Notes under the pieces: model-generated
What the model saw: the letters and a program-made list of their open reading frames with translations, nothing else
Told to the model about the DNA's origin: nothing
Database searches by the model: none
Shown: piece by piece, positions 19,701 through 26,599 of the stretch
How the letters are laid out: the number at the start of each line of letters is the position of its first letter
How positions within the stretch are numbered: position 1 is the stretch's first letter
Position numbers and translations under genes: made by a program
Source: Pseudomonas sp. PDM05
GTDB taxonomy: Bacteria; Pseudomonadota; Gammaproteobacteria; Pseudomonadales; Pseudomonadaceae
DNA length: 64,000 nt
Reading direction: 5' to 3'
Assembly (NCBI RefSeq): GCF_014851685.1
Contig: NZ_JACVAC010000001.1
Span: 806,001-870,000, forward strand

Positions 19701-20207
19701 TTGTGCCGCGTACTGGGCCACCCGTTGCGCGTGCGCTCCTGGCCGGGCAAGGGCAGTGTGTTCAGCGTCAGTGTGCCATTGGCGCGCAACCAGGCCAGCC
19801 CACGGGTGTTGGCGACACCGGAGAACGGCCAGCCGCTGAGTGGCGCGCAAGTGCTGTGCGTGGACAACGAAGAGAGCATCCTGATCGGCATGCGCAGCCT
19901 GCTGAGTCGTTGGGGCTGCGAAGTGTGGACGGCTACCGACCAGGCGCAATGCGCGGCACTGCTGGCAGACGGCGTGCGTCCGCAACTGGCCTTGGTGGAT
20001 TACCACCTGGACCATGGCGAAACCGGCACCGAGTTGATGGGTTGGTTGCGCGCGCAATTGGCCGAGCCGATTCCCGGCGTGGTGATCAGCGCCGATGGCC
20101 GTCCGGAGATGGTGGCCGAGGTGCACGCGGCCGGGCTGGATTACCTGGCCAAGCCGGTGAAGCCGGCGGCGTTGCGCGCGTTGCTGAGTAGGCATTTGCC
20201 ACTGTAG
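16737..20207 (+). CDS. Transporter-fused hybrid sensor histidine kinase/response regulator
   Basis: A 1156-residue hybrid sensor. Residues 1 to about 500 are a 12-13-helix sodium/solute symporter-like domain (ENITSIADFIAARYGKSQSL). Then follow a PAS domain (about 640-750, ITQGISVVDQSLKLVAWNRR), a coiled linker, a HisKA domain with phospho-acceptor H806 in FLAAVSHDLMQPLNAARLF, an ATPase domain (LQNFLTNAFRYA, WDRGPGIP, GLGLGLAIADG) and a receiver with D1088 in ALVDYHLD. The architecture resembles CbrA and the NahK/ErcS-type kinases of Pseudomonas. The symporter part may sense or move a nutrient. No response regulator gene is adjacent. ATG 16737 is preceded by CGGAG; the ATG at 16722 lies upstream of that ribosome site and is less likely. 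Confidence 0.93.
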   Translation: MTLSSGLIAAVALAYMAIMFAIAFYGDRRRAPLPPRMRAWVYSLSLAVYCTSWTFFGSVGQAAEQLWAFLPIYLGPVLLLVLAPWVLQKMILISKQENITSIADFIAARYGKSQSLAVVVALICLVGVLPYIALQLKGIVLGVNLLIGAGADTTGTRAQDTALIVSLVLALFTIVFGTRNLDATEHHRGMVLAIAFESLVKLFAFLAVGAFVTYGLYDGFGDLFSQAMLAPRLDEYWKETVNWPSMVVQTGVAMMAIICLPRQFHVTVVENIDPQDLRLAKWVFPAYLILAALFVVPIALGGKMLLPGSVLPDSYVISLPMAEAHPALAVLAFIGGASAATGMVIVASIALSTMVSNDMLLPWLLRRSSAERPFEVFRHWMLSVRRVSIVIILLLAYVSYRLLGSTASLATIGQIAFAAVTQLAPAMLGALYWKQANRRGVFAGLAAGTFLWFYTLVLPVTAKSLGWSLSLFPGLTWMHSHPFGLSVTSLTLGTVFSLAGNFTLFVWVSMLSRTRVSEHWQAGRFIGQEISQRANARSMLSVQISDLLSLAARFVGEERAQQSFIRFAYRQGKGFNPNQNADNDWIAHTERLLAGVLGASSTRAVVKAAIEGREMQLEDVVRIADEASEVLQFNRALLQGAIENITQGISVVDQSLKLVAWNRRYLELFNYPEGLISVGRPIADIIRYNAERGLCGPGEAEVHVARRLHWMRQGRAHTSERLFPNGRVIELIGNPMPGGGFVMSFTDITAFREAEQALTEANEGLEQRVTERTHELSQLNVALTDAKGVAESASQSKTRFLAAVSHDLMQPLNAARLFSAALSHQNDGMSSEARQLVQHLDSSLRSAEDLISDLLDISRLENGKINPQRQPFALNELFDTLGAEFKALAQEQGLRFRVRGSRLRVDSDIKLLRRILQNFLTNAFRYADGPVLLGVRRREGELCLEVWDRGPGIPLDKQKVIFEEFKRLDSHQTRAEKGLGLGLAIADGLCRVLGHPLRVRSWPGKGSVFSVSVPLARNQASPRVLATPENGQPLSGAQVLCVDNEESILIGMRSLLSRWGCEVWTATDQAQCAALLADGVRPQLALVDYHLDHGETGTELMGWLRAQLAEPIPGVVISADGRPEMVAEVHAAGLDYLAKPVKPAALRALLSRHLPL

Positions 20208-20244
20208 CCAGGCCGTGCTCGATCTGAATTGTGGGCGGGGTTTA

Positions 20245-20333
20245 TGTGGGAGCGGGCTTGCTCGCGAAGGCGGTGGCTCAGTCAATTATTCGGTGACTGA
20301 CACTCCGCCTTCGCGAGCAAGCCCGCTCCCACA
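20245..20333. repeat. REP pair (REPIN)
   Basis: Inverted heads tgtgggagcgggcttgctcgcgaagg and ccttcgcgagcaagcccgctcc flank a short spacer between the convergent hybrid kinase gene and rmuC. Confidence 0.93.
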
Positions 20334-20347
20334 GATGCGTCCTGTGT

Positions 20348-21841
20348 TTATTCAGGCAGATGGGCAACGCCATCGGAATCGGTCATTGCCCGTTCCAGCA
20401 GGTCGGCAGGGAGACTTTTGCTGGCACGCGCACCGAGCAACTTTAACTGCTCGGTACGGCTGACCAGATTTCCGCGGCCATCTGTAAGCTTGTTCCGCGC
20501 CGAGCTGTAAGCCTTATCCAACTGCTGCAGACGATTGCCTACTTCATCCAGGTCCTGGATAAACAACACGAACTTGTCGTACAGCCAACCGGCACGCTCG
20601 GCGATTTCACGGGCGTTCTGGCTCTGACGCTCCTGCTTCCACAAGCTGTCGATCACCCGCAAGGTGGCGAGCAAAGTGGTCGGGCTGACGATCACGATAT
20701 GGCGGTCGAACGCTTCCTGGAACAGGTTCGGTTCAGCCTGCAGCGCGGCGGAAAACGCCGCCTCGATCGGCACGAACAACAACACGAAATCCAGGCTATG
20801 CAAGCCTTCGAGGCGCTTGTAATCCTTGCCGGCCAAGCCTTTGACGTGATTGCGCAGGGACAATACGTGTTGCTTGAGCGCCGCTTGACCGATCACTTCA
20901 TCGTCCGCGCCGACATACTGTTGATAGGCGGTCAGGCTGACCTTCGAGTCGACCACCACCTGCTTGTCGCCGGGCAACATGATCAACACGTCGGGCTGGA
21001 AGCGCTCACCGTCCGGGCCCTTGAGGCTGACCTGAGTCTGGTATTCACGGCCCTTCTCCAGGCCAGCGTGTTCCAGCACCCGCTCAAGGATCAGTTCGCC
21101 CCAATTGCCCTGGGTTTTCTGGCCCTTGAGGGCGCGGGTCAGATTGGTGGCCTCGTCCGACAGACGCAGGTTCAGTTGCTGTAGGCGCTCCAGTTCCTTG
21201 GCCAGGGAAAAGCGCTCGCGGGCTTCATTCTGATAGCTTTCTTCCACACGTTTTTCGAAGGATTGAATGCGTTCCTTCAACGGGTCGAGCAACTGGCCGA
21301 GGCGTTCCTGGCTGGTCTCGGCAAAGCGCTGTTCGCGCTCATCGAAAATTTTGCCGGCCAGTTCGGCGAACTGCGCACGCAGCTCGTCACGCGAACCTTG
21401 CAGGTCAGTGAGGCGTTGCTGGTGGCTGTCCTGTTGCTCGCGCAACTCGGCGCGCAAGGCCGCCGACAGCGCATCGAGGCGGCGTAGCTCGGTGTCCTTG
21501 GCGTTGCGGTCGAGGTTCCAGGCGTGGGCGGCGTCGCGGGCATTGTCGCGGTCGATCTGCAACAGTTCGACCTCACGGCGCAAGGCGGCCAAGTCAGCTT
21601 GCTTGGCGGCGTTGGCGTGGCTCAGGTCGCTGATTTCGTCGCGACTGGCGTCCAGTTGAGCCGCCAGGCCTTCCTGGGCCAGTTGCGCAGTCGCCAGGCG
21701 CTCTTCGAGCAGCTCCCAGCCGGTGGTGCGGGCGGTCAGCCGCCGTTGAAGTTGCCAGCACACGGCCAACAGAGGCAACGCGGCGCCAGCAAGGCCCAGG
21801 GCAACACTGGTCCAGTCAAAAACCATAGCCATTTCTGCCAT
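20348..21841 (-). CDS. rmuC: DNA recombination protein RmuC
   Basis: RmuC-family protein linked to limiting DNA inversions and thought to be a nuclease of the PD-(D/E)XK fold. A single N-terminal membrane anchor (TSVALGLAGAALPLLAVCWQ) is followed by a long coiled coil (about 40-200) and the conserved RmuC domain (KTQGNWGELILERVLEHAGL, then GDKQVVVDSKVSLTAYQQYV). Its 497 residues are normal. ATG 21841 is the longest choice; ATG 21826 (MVFDWTSVALG) is also possible, as neither has a strong ribosome site. Confidence 0.93.
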   Translation of the reverse strand: MAEMAMVFDWTSVALGLAGAALPLLAVCWQLQRRLTARTTGWELLEERLATAQLAQEGLAAQLDASRDEISDLSHANAAKQADLAALRREVELLQIDRDNARDAAHAWNLDRNAKDTELRRLDALSAALRAELREQQDSHQQRLTDLQGSRDELRAQFAELAGKIFDEREQRFAETSQERLGQLLDPLKERIQSFEKRVEESYQNEARERFSLAKELERLQQLNLRLSDEATNLTRALKGQKTQGNWGELILERVLEHAGLEKGREYQTQVSLKGPDGERFQPDVLIMLPGDKQVVVDSKVSLTAYQQYVGADDEVIGQAALKQHVLSLRNHVKGLAGKDYKRLEGLHSLDFVLLFVPIEAAFSAALQAEPNLFQEAFDRHIVIVSPTTLLATLRVIDSLWKQERQSQNAREIAERAGWLYDKFVLFIQDLDEVGNRLQQLDKAYSSARNKLTDGRGNLVSRTEQLKLLGARASKSLPADLLERAMTDSDGVAHLPE

Positions 21842-21887
21842 TACCGAAAAAGAGCAAGGTTAACGGAGCACAGGGTCTGACGACAGC

Positions 21888-22211
21888 TCAGTCTTCGACC
21901 TGGCCGAGTTCGCGTTGGGCGCGACGATCACCGGCGCGGGCAGCCTGGCGCAATAGGTCATGGCCGATGCGGCGGTCGCGGGCGTTACCGCATTCACGGC
22001 ACATCAGCTGGCCCAGGCGGCTCTGGGCGGCCACCACGCCATCACGGGCAGGCTGCTTGAGCAAGCGCCCGGCGAAGTGTTTGACGTTGGTGCTGTGCCC
22101 CAGGCGCGGGCTGTCGAGCAGCCACAAGGCAACCTTCAAGGAGAAACGCTTGGGTGCGGTAACAGTCTGGGGAGTGTCGGTAACAGAAGGTGATACTGAG
22201 CGAAACTTCAT
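21888..22211 (-). CDS. Sel1-repeat-like small protein
   Basis: A 107-residue basic protein. Its C-terminal half (AAQSRLGQLMCRECG, then HDLLRQAARAGDRRAQRELG) reads as one Sel1-like helical repeat pair, a scaffold fold for protein contacts. I chose ATG 22211 (MKFRSVSPSVTDT); the 53 codons upstream in frame run through an A/T-rich intergenic region and look non-coding. Function unknown. It lies upstream of rmuC on the same strand, 46 bp away. Confidence 0.7.
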   Translation of the reverse strand: MKFRSVSPSVTDTPQTVTAPKRFSLKVALWLLDSPRLGHSTNVKHFAGRLLKQPARDGVVAAQSRLGQLMCRECGNARDRRIGHDLLRQAARAGDRRAQRELGQVED

Positions 22212-22668
22212 AAAGCACTGTGGGGCAGATCGGAAGGCGCGCCACTCTACTCTTTTTTTCGTACAGGTAAAGCTGAAAAATCTCAGCACGCCCGTTCTAG
22301 AGCAAGCGCTAGGGACAATCCACAGAAGCTGTGGATAACTCAGTGGACAACCCCCCTTTAACCCGCGCAAAGGCCCGTGGAACGGGGGCCGCAGTCAAAC
22401 TGACGATTTTTTCACCAATTAAAAAAAGCGAGATTTTTCATTGACTTAAATTTCCATTGCAGGCTAAAGGCGGCCCTGCGAAGGAGTTGACAGGTTGGTT
22501 ACACACTCCGCAACTAATGTGCACAAGTCCCGATCAGACGGTTATATCGGCGGCTTTTTTTGCTGCGACTTCTACGAAAAACGTTACCGGCGAGTCGCGC
22601 GGGAGGACTTTTCAAATCGATACGGGCTGGCCACACTGCTCTACCCATAACGCAAGCGTGCACCGCCG
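22212..22668. other. Intergenic region with DnaA-box-like cluster
   Basis: A 457-bp gap between a minus-strand Sel1-like gene and a plus-strand small membrane protein gene, richer in A/T runs than its surroundings. It holds three DnaA-box-like nonamers at 22316-22350, a GC-rich hairpin near 22370-22393 followed by T-runs, and a short stem (CCGAT and ATCGG, about 22533-22553) followed by cggcttttttt, which could terminate a short transcript. I found no convincing ORF; a small RNA here is possible but unproven. Confidence 0.5.
22316..22350. promoter_or_regulatory. Cluster of three DnaA-box-like sites
   Basis: TGTGGATAA (22330-22338) is a perfect DnaA box in reverse orientation (TTATCCACA). CAATCCACA (22316-22324) and AGTGGACAA (22342-22350) each match 7 of 9 positions, in opposite orientations. 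Three such sites within 35 bp of A/T-rich intergenic DNA is more than expected by chance, but no replication gene is nearby. Confidence 0.4.
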
Positions 22669-22974
22669 ATGAAAGGAATTCTGTTATTCGCACTCCTGCT
22701 GCTCGCAATCTGCGCAACCGCCCTGGGCATCAACGCGGCCCTGCCCGCGCCTGACGGCGCGTTGTTTGCCATCGCCATCCTGCTGTCGGCCGCCTTTACT
22801 GCCGTAAGCCTGTGCATCGAGTTGGGTGACGGCAGGATCAACGACATGCGCGACGTGATGCAAGTGATTGAAGCCGGCCAGTCCTGGCGCCTGACCCTGG
22901 CGGCCTACGCCTTGGGTTGCTCCCTGGCCGCAGCCGCTACGGTGCTGATCTATCGCAGCCTGATAGGGGGTTGA
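22669..22974 (+). CDS. Small inner-membrane protein, unknown
   Basis: A 101-residue protein of no family I recognise. Three hydrophobic stretches (ILLFALLLLAICATALGINA, LFAIAILLSAAFTAVSLCIE and LAAYALGCSLAAAATVLIY) predict a three-helix membrane protein, with a polar loop (GDGRINDMRDVMQVIEAGQ) between helices two and three. Coding character is good and the frame is uninterrupted. The next gene on this strand is 443 bp away, so it is probably monocistronic. Confidence 0.75.
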   Translation: MKGILLFALLLLAICATALGINAALPAPDGALFAIAILLSAAFTAVSLCIELGDGRINDMRDVMQVIEAGQSWRLTLAAYALGCSLAAAATVLIYRSLIGG

Positions 22975-23417
22975 TTGAAGTTTTTTGGCTAGCACACTTT
23001 CTTTCCTTGTTTCAATCCGTTACTATCCGCGGCGTTAGTACCAAGCTGAAAGTCAATTCTGGTCGAACAACTCCCCCGAACAACGCGGGACCGACCACCT
23101 CGATGGTTTCCAGGTATCACTTGCGACGACACCGCCTTTGAACAAGCAAAGGGTGCCGCGAAGTTTCAATACTCTGACCGAACCAACCTGCAAATTGATC
23201 AGGATCTTCACCCTGGGCCCAGAACCTTTGCCCCTGTTGTGTTGCCTGCCCTCCTAAGTACCTACCTGCCAGCCCAAGCGCGCCTAACTTATTAGCGCTT
23301 CAAACTGGCTGCTTTGTTCCAGTCGGGTTCTTCGTTTGATCAATGGTGATCAACGTTACTGGAACGTTTTAACGTTGCACGGTTCTTATCCGTGTCATTT
23401 GTAGGAACACCAATAAT
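22975..23417. other. Intergenic region / long structured leader
   Basis: A 443-bp gap before a 74-residue gene. The left part shows nothing definite. The last 85 bp hold a 7-bp hairpin (TTGATCA and TGATCAA, 23336-23353), three AACGTT hexamers (23352, 23363 and 23371) and another stem (CACGG and CCGTG, 23378-23394) immediately before the AGGA ribosome site. No short ORF is convincing. Confidence 0.55.
23336..23394 (+). promoter_or_regulatory. Structured 5' leader of the 74-residue gene
   Basis: Consecutive inverted repeats (TTGATCA-ATGG-TGATCAA; CACGG-N7-CCGTG) with three palindromic AACGTT hexamers between them lie directly upstream of the ribosome-binding region at 23402-23405. They could be mRNA hairpins controlling translation or a repeated operator in DNA. 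No known riboswitch class was recognised. Confidence 0.4.
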
Positions 23418-23642
23418 ATGAACGCTCAAATCCATACTCAGGATGCCATTCGCACCCTCACCAACGCTTTTGCACCAATGAATTGCCTGATCATGGCTGC
23501 TCGCAAAGGCTGCTTCAGCTTCACCCTGGTCAACGAACACGGCATCGCTCGTCACAGCGAACGCCTGTACCCCGATCAATACTCCAGCGCCGAGCCGCTG
23601 CAGGCCGTGATCGAGCGTACCCGTCAGGCACTGACTGCCTGA
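23418..23642 (+). CDS. Conserved-looking 74-residue protein, unknown
   Basis: A compact soluble protein (MNAQIHTQDAIRTLTNAFAP, then CFSFTLVNEHGIARHSERLY) with alternating beta-like and helical stretches and a C-terminal helix (SAEPLQAVIERTRQALTA). I do not recognise its family. It has its own long leader with hairpins and is followed by a strong intrinsic terminator, so it is a discrete transcription unit that is probably well expressed and regulated. Confidence 0.8.
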   Translation: MNAQIHTQDAIRTLTNAFAPMNCLIMAARKGCFSFTLVNEHGIARHSERLYPDQYSSAEPLQAVIERTRQALTA

Positions 23643-23664
23643 TCGACCCGAGTCGCTGAAACAC

Positions 23665-23696
23665 AAAAAACCCTGTTTAAAACACAGGGTTTTTTA
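23665..23696 (+). terminator. Intrinsic terminator
   Basis: Stem ACCCTGT with ACAGGGT around a TTTAAA-like loop, followed by six T residues (and preceded by an A-run, so it may work on both strands). It lies 25 bp after the stop of the 74-residue gene. Confidence 0.9.
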
Positions 23697-23925
23697 TTGT
23701 CTTGAATGTGTAGATTCAGCTTTTTTACTAAGTTCAAATAGATATAAACGATATAACTAAATGAATAAGATGTTTTAAAAACAGTCCTTTACATCATGAA
23801 TATGACACTACACTTCAACTCAAGCGGCATGATCCGCTTCCGGCGAGCCTGAGATCCGATCCACCGCTGCCAAGCCCCCACCTCTCAGGCCTCGTCGACC
23901 ACTTCCGTCACGGATTGAGGCTTGT

Positions 23926-24408
23926 ATGGGTATCGCTGCCAGCGAATTGTGTCGTTATGTGATCCGGCCAACGTTGATGTACCTGGGCCGCCACAACCAG
24001 ACAGCTGAAGCCCTGCTGCTGGGCATCGCGGCCAGCCAGTCGGAACTCGGCTCCGCCTTGCACGACCGGCGCGGCCATGGCCTGTACAGCATCACCGAAC
24101 CTCGCCATCGCGCCCTGTGGGACAACTACCTGGCGCTGGACCCCGAACGCGCCAGCCTGGTACGCGGCTTGGCCAGCCAACATGCCTTTCTCAGTGCTCC
24201 CCAACTGGAACTCACCGTAAACCTGCGTTACGCCACCGCCATTGCCTGGCTATTGGTGGAACAACATCACCCCGCCCTGCCCCCTCCCGGCGATGTTTTA
24301 GCCATGGCACGTATCTGGAAAGAAATATTTCATCCCCAAGGACGGCTGCGCGATTTCACGCAAACCTGGCAAACCTGTGTTTCACCCATGAATCACGCGG
24401 TTTGCTGA
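23926..24408 (+). CDS. Orphan phage-lysozyme-like protein, probably inactive
   Basis: A 160-residue protein whose layout follows a phage-associated lysozyme-like family I know from tail/lysis regions: VIRPTLMYLG, then AEALLLGIAASQSELG, GLYSITEPRHRALWDNYL and later AMARIWKEIF. In that family the corresponding motifs read roughly LLLGTAAQESGLG and GLYQMEPATHDDIW (from memory). Here the acidic residue of the first motif aligns with Q38 and the second motif lacks the Q and E at matching places, so a domesticated non-catalytic protein is likely. No other phage gene is near. Function unknown. Confidence 0.65.
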   Translation: MGIAASELCRYVIRPTLMYLGRHNQTAEALLLGIAASQSELGSALHDRRGHGLYSITEPRHRALWDNYLALDPERASLVRGLASQHAFLSAPQLELTVNLRYATAIAWLLVEQHHPALPPPGDVLAMARIWKEIFHPQGRLRDFTQTWQTCVSPMNHAVC

Positions 24409-24554
24409 CCGGGCGATTTGCAAGATTCGCCAAAAACCCCGAATTTTGGTCGGATTGTCCTACAAAACCGCTCTATCTCCTGCATTACAGCCTATAGCGC
24501 GATGTGAGATTTATTGATACTTTCCGCAGCGGTGATCACCACGGAGTTCTAATA

Positions 24555-25832
24555 ATGAAAAAAGTAATGCTCAAGACCACACTTAGCCTCGCCGTTGCCA
24601 TGGCATCCTCCCAACTGTTCGCAAGCGGTTTCGCACTCAACGAACAGAGCGTCAGCGGGATGGGTACGGGTTTCGCAGGTCGCTCCTCTTCTGCCGATGA
24701 TGCAAGCACTGTCTACGGTAACCCTGCCGGTATGTCCCGCCTGAATGGCCAGCAAGTCACCGGTGGTGTTGCGGCTATCGATGCGTCGACCAATATCAAG
24801 GATACGGGTGGCGTTTCCAGCGGCTCCAACAAAGGTGACATGGTTCCATTCACCGCCGTACCTTTCGGTTTCTACACCAACAAACTCAACGATCAGTGGG
24901 CTGTCGGCTTCGGCGTGTACGCACCGTTCGGCCTGGTCACCGACTATGAAAACGGCTTCCAGGGCCGTGGCTTCGGCAGCAAGAGCGAAGTGAAGGTGAT
25001 GACCTTCCAGCCAACTGTCAGCTATGCCTTCAACGACCGCGTGTCCATCGGTTTCGGTCCGACCATCAACCGGATCTCCGGGGTACTGGAATCGGAAAAA
25101 ACCCTTAACGCGACACTTCCCGACACCAACGTCAAGATCAAGGGTGACGACACCGCGCTGGGCTTCAACATCGGCGTGCTGGTCCAGGCGACCGATACCA
25201 CCCGCGTCGGCCTGACCTACCACTCCAAGGTCAACTACAAGCTGGAAGGCCACACCACCGTCAGCGGCCCAGCGCAGACTCAAGGCTTCCTGCGTAACAA
25301 CCGTTACGACGCCTCGCTGAAAATCGAGACTCCGGAATCCTACGACCTGTCGGTCACTCAAGACCTGACTGACGCCTGGAAACTCTACGCCGGTACCACC
25401 TGGACTCGCTGGAGCCGCCTGAAAGAGATCACCGTCAACAACGAAGGCGTGACCGGAGCCAACGGCGGCATTCTCGCCCCGAGCCGAATCAGCAGCATCA
25501 CCGAGAAACAAGACTGGCACGACACCTGGGCTTACGCCGTGGGCACCTCGTACCAGCTGACCAAGCAGGTTGTGCTGCGTACCGGCCTGACCTTCGACCA
25601 GTCGCCAACCAACAACCAGGATCGCTCGCCACGTATCCCTACCGGCGACCGGACGATTTTCAGCGTTGGCCTGGGCTACGCAGTCATGGACAACATGACC
25701 ATCGACCTGGCGTATTCCTACCTGAAGGAAGAGGACGTGAAGGTGAACAACACCGCCGCGCCGTCGAGCTACCGCGCCAAGTATGAAAACAGTGCCAACG
25801 GTTTCGGCCTGGGCATGACTTACAAGTTCTGA
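24555..25832 (+). CDS. fadL: FadL-family outer-membrane long-chain fatty acid porin
   Basis: A 425-residue outer-membrane beta-barrel of the FadL/OmpP1/TodX family that carries hydrophobic compounds such as fatty acids across the outer membrane. A signal peptide (MKKVMLKTTLSLAVAMASSQLFA) is followed by the family start SGFALNEQSVSGMGTGFAGR, the hatch motif VYGNPAGMSRL, and a barrel ending in Phe (MTYKF). ATG 24555 is preceded by CGGAG. The substrate is assigned by family only. A terminator follows. Confidence 0.93.
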   Translation: MKKVMLKTTLSLAVAMASSQLFASGFALNEQSVSGMGTGFAGRSSSADDASTVYGNPAGMSRLNGQQVTGGVAAIDASTNIKDTGGVSSGSNKGDMVPFTAVPFGFYTNKLNDQWAVGFGVYAPFGLVTDYENGFQGRGFGSKSEVKVMTFQPTVSYAFNDRVSIGFGPTINRISGVLESEKTLNATLPDTNVKIKGDDTALGFNIGVLVQATDTTRVGLTYHSKVNYKLEGHTTVSGPAQTQGFLRNNRYDASLKIETPESYDLSVTQDLTDAWKLYAGTTWTRWSRLKEITVNNEGVTGANGGILAPSRISSITEKQDWHDTWAYAVGTSYQLTKQVVLRTGLTFDQSPTNNQDRSPRIPTGDRTIFSVGLGYAVMDNMTIDLAYSYLKEEDVKVNNTAAPSSYRAKYENSANGFGLGMTYKF

Positions 25833-25845
25833 TTCAGAACCGCGT

Positions 25846-25888
25846 AAAAAAGCCCCGCTCTCCTGCAAAGGAGGCGGGGCTTTTTAAT
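25846..25888. terminator. Bidirectional intrinsic terminator
   Basis: AAAAAAGCCCCGC and GCGGGGCTTTTTT pair around a ctcctgcaaaggag stem-loop. The A-run on one side and T-run on the other serve both fadL (plus) and the convergent glutathione peroxidase gene. Confidence 0.92.
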
Positions 25889-25897
25889 GGCTGACGA

Positions 25898-26446
25898 TCA
25901 GGGCTTCGAAGCCAACGCCTTCTCCACCGCTTCGATCAGATCCGGGCTGTCCGGCTTGGTCAGGCTGGAGAAATCAGCAATCACCTTGCCCTGGCGGTCG
26001 ACCACATACTTGTAGAAATTCCACTTCGGCGCATTACTCTGCTGCGCCAATACCTTGAACAAATGCACCGCATCCGGCCCCTTGACCTTCTGCGGTTCGG
26101 TCATGGTGAAGGTCACGCCGTAATTCACGTAGCAGACCTTGGCAGTCTCCTCGCCGGTCTTGGCCTCTTGCTTGAAGTCATCTGAAGGCACACCGATCAC
26201 TTCCAGCCCTTGATCCTTGTAACGTTGATACAAGGCTTCGAGGCCTTTGAACTGCGGGGCGAACCCACAGAAGCTCGCGGTATTGACGATCACCAGGGGC
26301 TTGCCAGCAAAACGCTGGCACAAGTCGATGGATTCCTTGGCCCGCAGCTTGGGCAATTGGCCCTCCAGCAACGGCGGGCAATCGGCGGCCATTGCGGCAC
26401 TGCCAATCGCCATCAGCACGGGTACAGCGAGCCAGCGCATATGCAT
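25898..26446 (-). CDS. Periplasmic glutathione peroxidase-family protein
   Basis: A 182-residue thiol peroxidase of the glutathione peroxidase family. It has an N-terminal signal peptide ([19 protein letters not shown]), the peroxidatic cysteine in [19 protein letters not shown], and the [14 protein letters not shown] motif with the catalytic Trp and Asn. The usual FPCNQFGxQEPG stretch is replaced by [15 protein letters not shown], so the Gln position and resolving cysteine differ from cytoplasmic family members; a later cysteine (AKVCYVNY) might resolve. It probably reduces peroxides in the periplasm. Start may be 26446 or the second Met two codons on. Confidence 0.87.
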   Translation of the reverse strand: MHMRWLAVPVLMAIGSAAMAADCPPLLEGQLPKLRAKESIDLCQRFAGKPLVIVNTASFCGFAPQFKGLEALYQRYKDQGLEVIGVPSDDFKQEAKTGEETAKVCYVNYGVTFTMTEPQKVKGPDAVHLFKVLAQQSNAPKWNFYKYVVDRQGKVIADFSSLTKPDSPDLIEAVEKALASKP

Positions 26447-26479
26447 GTCGTGTGTCCTTGAAAAAGTCAGAGTCCGAAC

Positions 26480-26599
26480 TTAACAGATCGACATACCCAG
26501 TTGCATCAACGCCAGGCCACCGTGCTGCCAACCCCACCAGGCGAGCAGCGTCAGGACCAACCCCGCCGCGATCAGCAACCCCCTTGCCGCTATGCTCAT
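26480..26599 (-). CDS. 39-residue membrane peptide coupled to the MFS gene
   Basis: A small ORF of 39 codons: MSIAARGLLIAAGLVLTLLA, then a Trp-rich WWGWQHGG and a short tail ending in Cys. It is one hydrophobic helix with a positively charged start, a typical small membrane protein. Its ATG overlaps the TGA of the MFS gene (ATGA, 26596-26599), so translation is coupled to the transporter, of which it may be a partner. The overlap and composition argue against a chance ORF. Confidence 0.65.
   Translation of the reverse strand: MSIAARGLLIAAGLVLTLLAWWGWQHGGLALMQLGMSIC

Noticed and set aside
22457..22672. 71-residue ORF in the intergenic region before the small membrane protein
   Set aside because: No ribosome site, odd composition, and it overlaps a weak terminator-like hairpin and the start of the next gene.
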